This document shows, piece after piece, positions 5,558 to 7,497 of a stretch of DNA of 7,497 nucleotides. Position numbers and translations under genes: made by a program. Under the pieces are notes generated by a model. That model did no database searches, was not told the DNA's origin, and worked only from the letters and a program-made list of their open reading frames with translations. Each line of letters begins with the position of its first letter. Position 1 is the first letter of the stretch. Origin of the DNA: JBAXTU01 sp037130015 (lineage in GTDB: Bacteria; Patescibacteriota; Patescibacteriia; 2-01-FULL-39-33); the NCBI GenBank assembly GCA_037130015.1, contig JBAXTU010000031.1:1-7497 (forward strand), given 5' to 3'.

Positions 5558-7156
5558 TTAGCGGGGTGGAGTATGTCGGTAGTACGCATGCATGGGGTGC
5601 ATGTAGACGGGGTTCAATTCCCCGCACCCCGACATCATAAGACATTTTAAATTTTTTTCATTTTGTTCGCGCCCTTCAGGCGCGAGCTTAGAGATTTCTT
5701 CCCCCAGTTTTTCTTTAAATTCAGACAAGAATTCAAATTCTTTTTTCCAGTTCCAACCAACCTTTCGCCCCAGGAGGCGGCGGTTCGTTCCGTTTCTTTT
5801 CACAAATGATTTTATTGCTATAAAATCATTTAACAAAGTCGCATTTCCCGCGCGATTGGCCTCTTTTATCCATTCCCGCATGGGTTCGATCCAATTGTTT
5901 CCCTTTCGCCCAAAATCAGATCTCTTCTTGTTGAGGTCTGTTTTTGTTTTGATCAACTCGTCTTTCTTTATGAGATAAATATCTTTTTCAATATTGCCCT
6001 CAAGATATTCATCGACCAGTTTGCTGAGCTTGTTTTCCGCCTCGACTGATTTCGTTTCTAAATTTTGGGCGAATTCTTTCCCGCCGGACTTTTCCTCCTT
6101 TTCCCATTTCGTTACTTCGTCGAGCATATACTTTGCCCATTCGTCATTTATGGCGATTTTTTCCAGCCGTCCTTTCAGTTGCTCGACCAACTGACCATGT
6201 TGCAAATATTTTTGCGAACACGGGCCAAGCCGTTTCGTACAACGATAGTAAATATATGTCCCGCCATGTCCGTGCGCATATTGTGCTGTGATAGCCCCTC
6301 CACACTCGCCACACGTTAGTAATCCGACGAAAGGGAAGTTATGGCCTTTCTTCACTTTCCTCGGCATGGCCTTTACTGCTAACGCCTTTTGGACGGCTTC
6401 AAAATCGCTCAAGGAAACAATCGGTTCATAGTTTCCCTCGTAACTTTCGCCCTTACGATCAATTACTCCGATATATGCTTTTGCCCTCAACATCTTTGCT
6501 ATCACGGCCACGCATAACGACTTACCGGTACTGCCAACCGCGCCGAATTCACTCAGGCGCGTGCTTAAGCTCGACAAAGTATGTTTGCCCTCGCCGAACT
6601 CTGTAAAAGCGAGCTTGACGATTTTCGCTTTTACTGGGTCTATATCAATATTTCTTGTTTTCGCATTGTTGATATAGCCGTATGGGGCTAATCCCGGCCA
6701 TTCTCCGCGCCTGAGCTTCTGCCGTTGGCCTCGTTTGACGTTCTCGCTGAGATTATCCGAATAATACTTACTTTGACCGAAAGCGACCTGCAACATAAAC
6801 AATCCCTGCGGAGTTGGTTCAAACCAAAACGTGGGAAAGTGCAAAGAAACCACCAGACCCGTGTCGATTAGATATATTATCTGCCCGCCATCAACACTAT
6901 TACGAGCTAATCTGTCTGGATGCCACGCCATAATGCCGACCGGCTCGTCGCTGGCTTGAATCGCACTAATCATCTTATTAAATACCTCTCGTCCTGGTTT
7001 CTTGGCGCTTTTGCTCTCAATGAACGTCTCGGCAATCTCGATGTTTTCTCTCTTGGCAAATTCCGCCAACTCCGCGAGCTGTGCTTCAATGCTCATTATT
7101 TGCCGTTCTTCATCTTCGGTTGATTTGCGAGCGTATAAAAAATATTTTGTTTTCAT
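5558..7156 (-). CDS. Large serine recombinase / integrase
   Basis: A 532-residue site-specific recombinase that cuts and rejoins DNA through a serine-DNA bond. The N-terminal resolvase domain (about 4-145) begins YFLYARKST, with Ser12 as the catalytic residue, and has the arginine motif HPDRLARNS (79-87). The recombinase domain spans roughly 155-265 (GLAPYGY onward). A zinc-ribbon follows with Cys282, Cys285, Cys306 and Cys313, then a charged coiled-coil-like stretch (about 345-415) and the C-terminal motif NRRLLGRK (458-465). The start is supported by a strong AAGGAG 8 nt upstream (7165-7170 on plus). Codons 509-532 are antisense to tRNA-Pro(GGG), so the native C-terminal tail depends on the integration site. 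G/C content is visibly higher than in the resident genes, consistent with transfer. No convincing minus-strand promoter was found. Confidence 0.93.
   Translation of the reverse strand: MKTKYFLYARKSTEDEERQIMSIEAQLAELAEFAKRENIEIAETFIESKSAKKPGREVFNKMISAIQASDEPVGIMAWHPDRLARNSVDGGQIIYLIDTGLVVSLHFPTFWFEPTPQGLFMLQVAFGQSKYYSDNLSENVKRGQRQKLRRGEWPGLAPYGYINNAKTRNIDIDPVKAKIVKLAFTEFGEGKHTLSSLSTRLSEFGAVGSTGKSLCVAVIAKMLRAKAYIGVIDRKGESYEGNYEPIVSLSDFEAVQKALAVKAMPRKVKKGHNFPFVGLLTCGECGGAITAQYAHGHGGTYIYYRCTKRLGPCSQKYLQHGQLVEQLKGRLEKIAINDEWAKYMLDEVTKWEKEEKSGGKEFAQNLETKSVEAENKLSKLVDEYLEGNIEKDIYLIKKDELIKTKTDLNKKRSDFGRKGNNWIEPMREWIKEANRAGNATLLNDFIAIKSFVKRNGTNRRLLGRKVGWNWKKEFEFLSEFKEKLGEEISKLAPEGREQNEKNLKCLMMSGCGELNPVYMHPMHAYYRHTPPR
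5562..5632 (+). tRNA. tRNA-Pro (anticodon GGG), integration target
   Basis: Acceptor CGGGGTG/CACCCCG, D stem GTAT/GTAC, anticodon stem CATGC/GCATG around ATGGGGT (anticodon GGG at 5594-5596), T arm CGGGG/CCCCG with loop TTCAATT, and discriminator A. The normally invariant U8 is G (5569) and the variable loop is only 4 nt, which is unusual. CCA is not encoded. It reads CCC and CCU. The minus-strand recombinase ORF crosses the entire gene, so this is the probable attachment site of the element to the right, with the tRNA 3' part as the likely shared core. Confidence 0.88.
5667..5685. repeat. GC-rich hairpin in the recombinase 3' end
   Basis: TCGCGCC and GGCGCGA form a 7-bp stem around CTTCA. 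It encodes LAPEGRE in the recombinase tail, after the conserved core. No T-run follows on either strand, so it is not a terminator. It resembles the hairpins at 7274 and 7381. Confidence 0.5.
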
Positions 7157-7222
7157 AATGCTTACTCCTTAATTATTAGTCGCCTTTGACCAAAAGCGCG
7201 GGATTAAAAAACTTGCTTTGTA

Positions 7223-7258
7223 TTCTTGCCAAAAGCAAGAATTGGAAAAAATTGGAAA
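7223..7258. repeat. Inverted and tandem repeat upstream of the recombinase
   Basis: TTCTTGC (7223-7229) and GCAAGAA (7235-7241) flank CAAAA. Immediately beyond, ATTGGAAA is repeated at 10-bp spacing (7241-7248 and 7251-7258). This lies 67-102 bp upstream of the recombinase start and could be a recombinase or regulator binding site. No promoter was confidently placed nearby. Confidence 0.35.
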
Positions 7259-7273
7259 TAAACTTTGTTTATT

Positions 7274-7288
7274 GCGTGCTTCGCACGC
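7274..7288. repeat. GC-rich hairpin with TTC loop
   Basis: GCGTGC and GCACGC form a 6-bp stem around TTC, within the recombinase remnant just before NRRLL. It resembles short palindromes scattered in CPR genomes, as I remember them. Confidence 0.45.
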
Positions 7289-7380
7289 CGAACCGCCGTT
7301 TGCTTTCCCGAAAAACTGAATTTGAATTTGTCCGCCCCTTTGATTTAATTCCGAAATACAGGGCTTTTTGCGAAGCGAGA

Positions 7381-7395
7381 CCCGCCGAAGGCGGG
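7381..7395. repeat. GC-rich hairpin with GAA loop
   Basis: CCCGCC and GGCGGG form a perfect 6-bp stem around GAA, in the variable tail of the recombinase remnant (encoding RPAEGG). It has the same design as the hairpin at 7274 with the complementary loop, and no T-run follows. Confidence 0.45.
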
Positions 7396-7497
7396 GCGAG
7401 CGAGCAACCAATCGCCTCTGAATTTGAAAAAAGTTTAACTTGGTCGCAATTGCTGAACGAAGCTCGAACCTTTTTTGAACGAAAAATGCTCGATTAG

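Larger units (their letters stand above)
5562..7497. mobile_element. Left part of an integrated element at tRNA-Pro(GGG)
   Basis: The integrase gene abuts and crosses the 3' end of a tRNA gene, the standard layout of a tRNA-targeted integrative element with its integrase at the attachment site. The left boundary lies within the tRNA, probably its 3' half. The right boundary is outside the window, and no second copy of the tRNA 3' sequence is visible here. Change of base composition at about 5640 supports the limit. Confidence 0.65.
7186..7497 (+). pseudogene. C-terminal remnant of a second serine recombinase
   Basis: An open frame of up to 103 codons from a TTG, ending in TAG at the window edge. 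Residues 36-43, NRRLLSRK, followed by TEFEFVRPFDLIPKYRAF, align with NRRLLGRK of the integrase on the other strand and with the usual C-terminal end of CPR serine recombinases as I recall it. No resolvase, recombinase or zinc-ribbon domain precedes it; the upstream sequence is the divergent integrase start. It is therefore best read as a 5'-truncated fragment, with true homology starting perhaps near 7240. Two GC-rich hairpins lie inside it, encoding CVLRTP and ARPAEGG. The alternative is a chance open frame: a minus-strand ORF covers the same bases but has no recognisable motif. Confidence 0.5.

Noticed and set aside
2258..5634. CACCCCGACA present at the end of both tRNA-Pro genes as possible attachment repeats
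   Set aside because: The match is explained by two paralogous tRNA-Pro acceptor stems, and the intervening sequence is ordinary resident genes rather than an element.
5994..6319. Plus-strand open frames opposite the recombinase
   Set aside because: They are shadows of a well-supported recombinase gene and have no start signals.
7169..7411. Minus-strand open frame of about 80 codons upstream of the recombinase
   Set aside because: It has no recognisable motif. The opposite strand carries the recombinase-like NRRLLSRK segment, which explains the region better.

Overview
The window looks like a piece of a Candidate Phyla Radiation (Patescibacteria, probably Parcubacteria-like) genome. The 16S rRNA 3' half carries sequence variants I associate with that group. 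The resident genes are A/T-rich with short gaps, and no tRNA gene encodes its CCA tail. TGA is used as a normal stop in at least three genes, so the recoded genetic code of Gracilibacteria/SR1 is unlikely. The 16S 3' end keeps an intact CCTCC anti-Shine-Dalgarno.

Layout, left to right. The 3' half of a 16S rRNA gene (1-770) is followed by a spacer and a strong intrinsic terminator (911-949); no 23S or 5S follows. Next is a tRNA cluster: tRNA-Ile(GAU), then a tRNA-Phe(GAA) split after U33 by a 254-nt group I intron. A gene for a helix-turn-helix protein with a possible LAGLIDADG-like domain follows. It has its own promoter inside a perfect 14-bp inverted repeat, and its stop codon lies inside the following tRNA-Pro(UGG). 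A terminator closes the cluster.

Then come a P-type ATPase of the MgtA magnesium family (2326-4833) and a small transcription unit with a consensus promoter. That unit starts with a 19-codon, aromatic-rich leader ORF overlapping an attenuator-like hairpin, followed by two small cysteine proteins (5028-5464) that appear to be diverged tandem paralogues. A symmetric terminator ends it.

The right part is an integrated mobile element. A tRNA-Pro(GGG) gene is read antisense by the last 24 codons of a large serine recombinase (5558-7156, minus strand), whose base composition is visibly richer in G/C than the resident genes. Beyond the recombinase start, on the plus strand, is what looks like the C-terminal remnant of a second serine recombinase, ending at the window edge.

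The most unusual items are the group I intron in tRNA-Phe with a complete P1/P10 guide, the homing-endonuclease-like gene beside it, the attenuator with the two-gene cysteine-protein operon, and two protein genes that finish inside tRNA-Pro genes.
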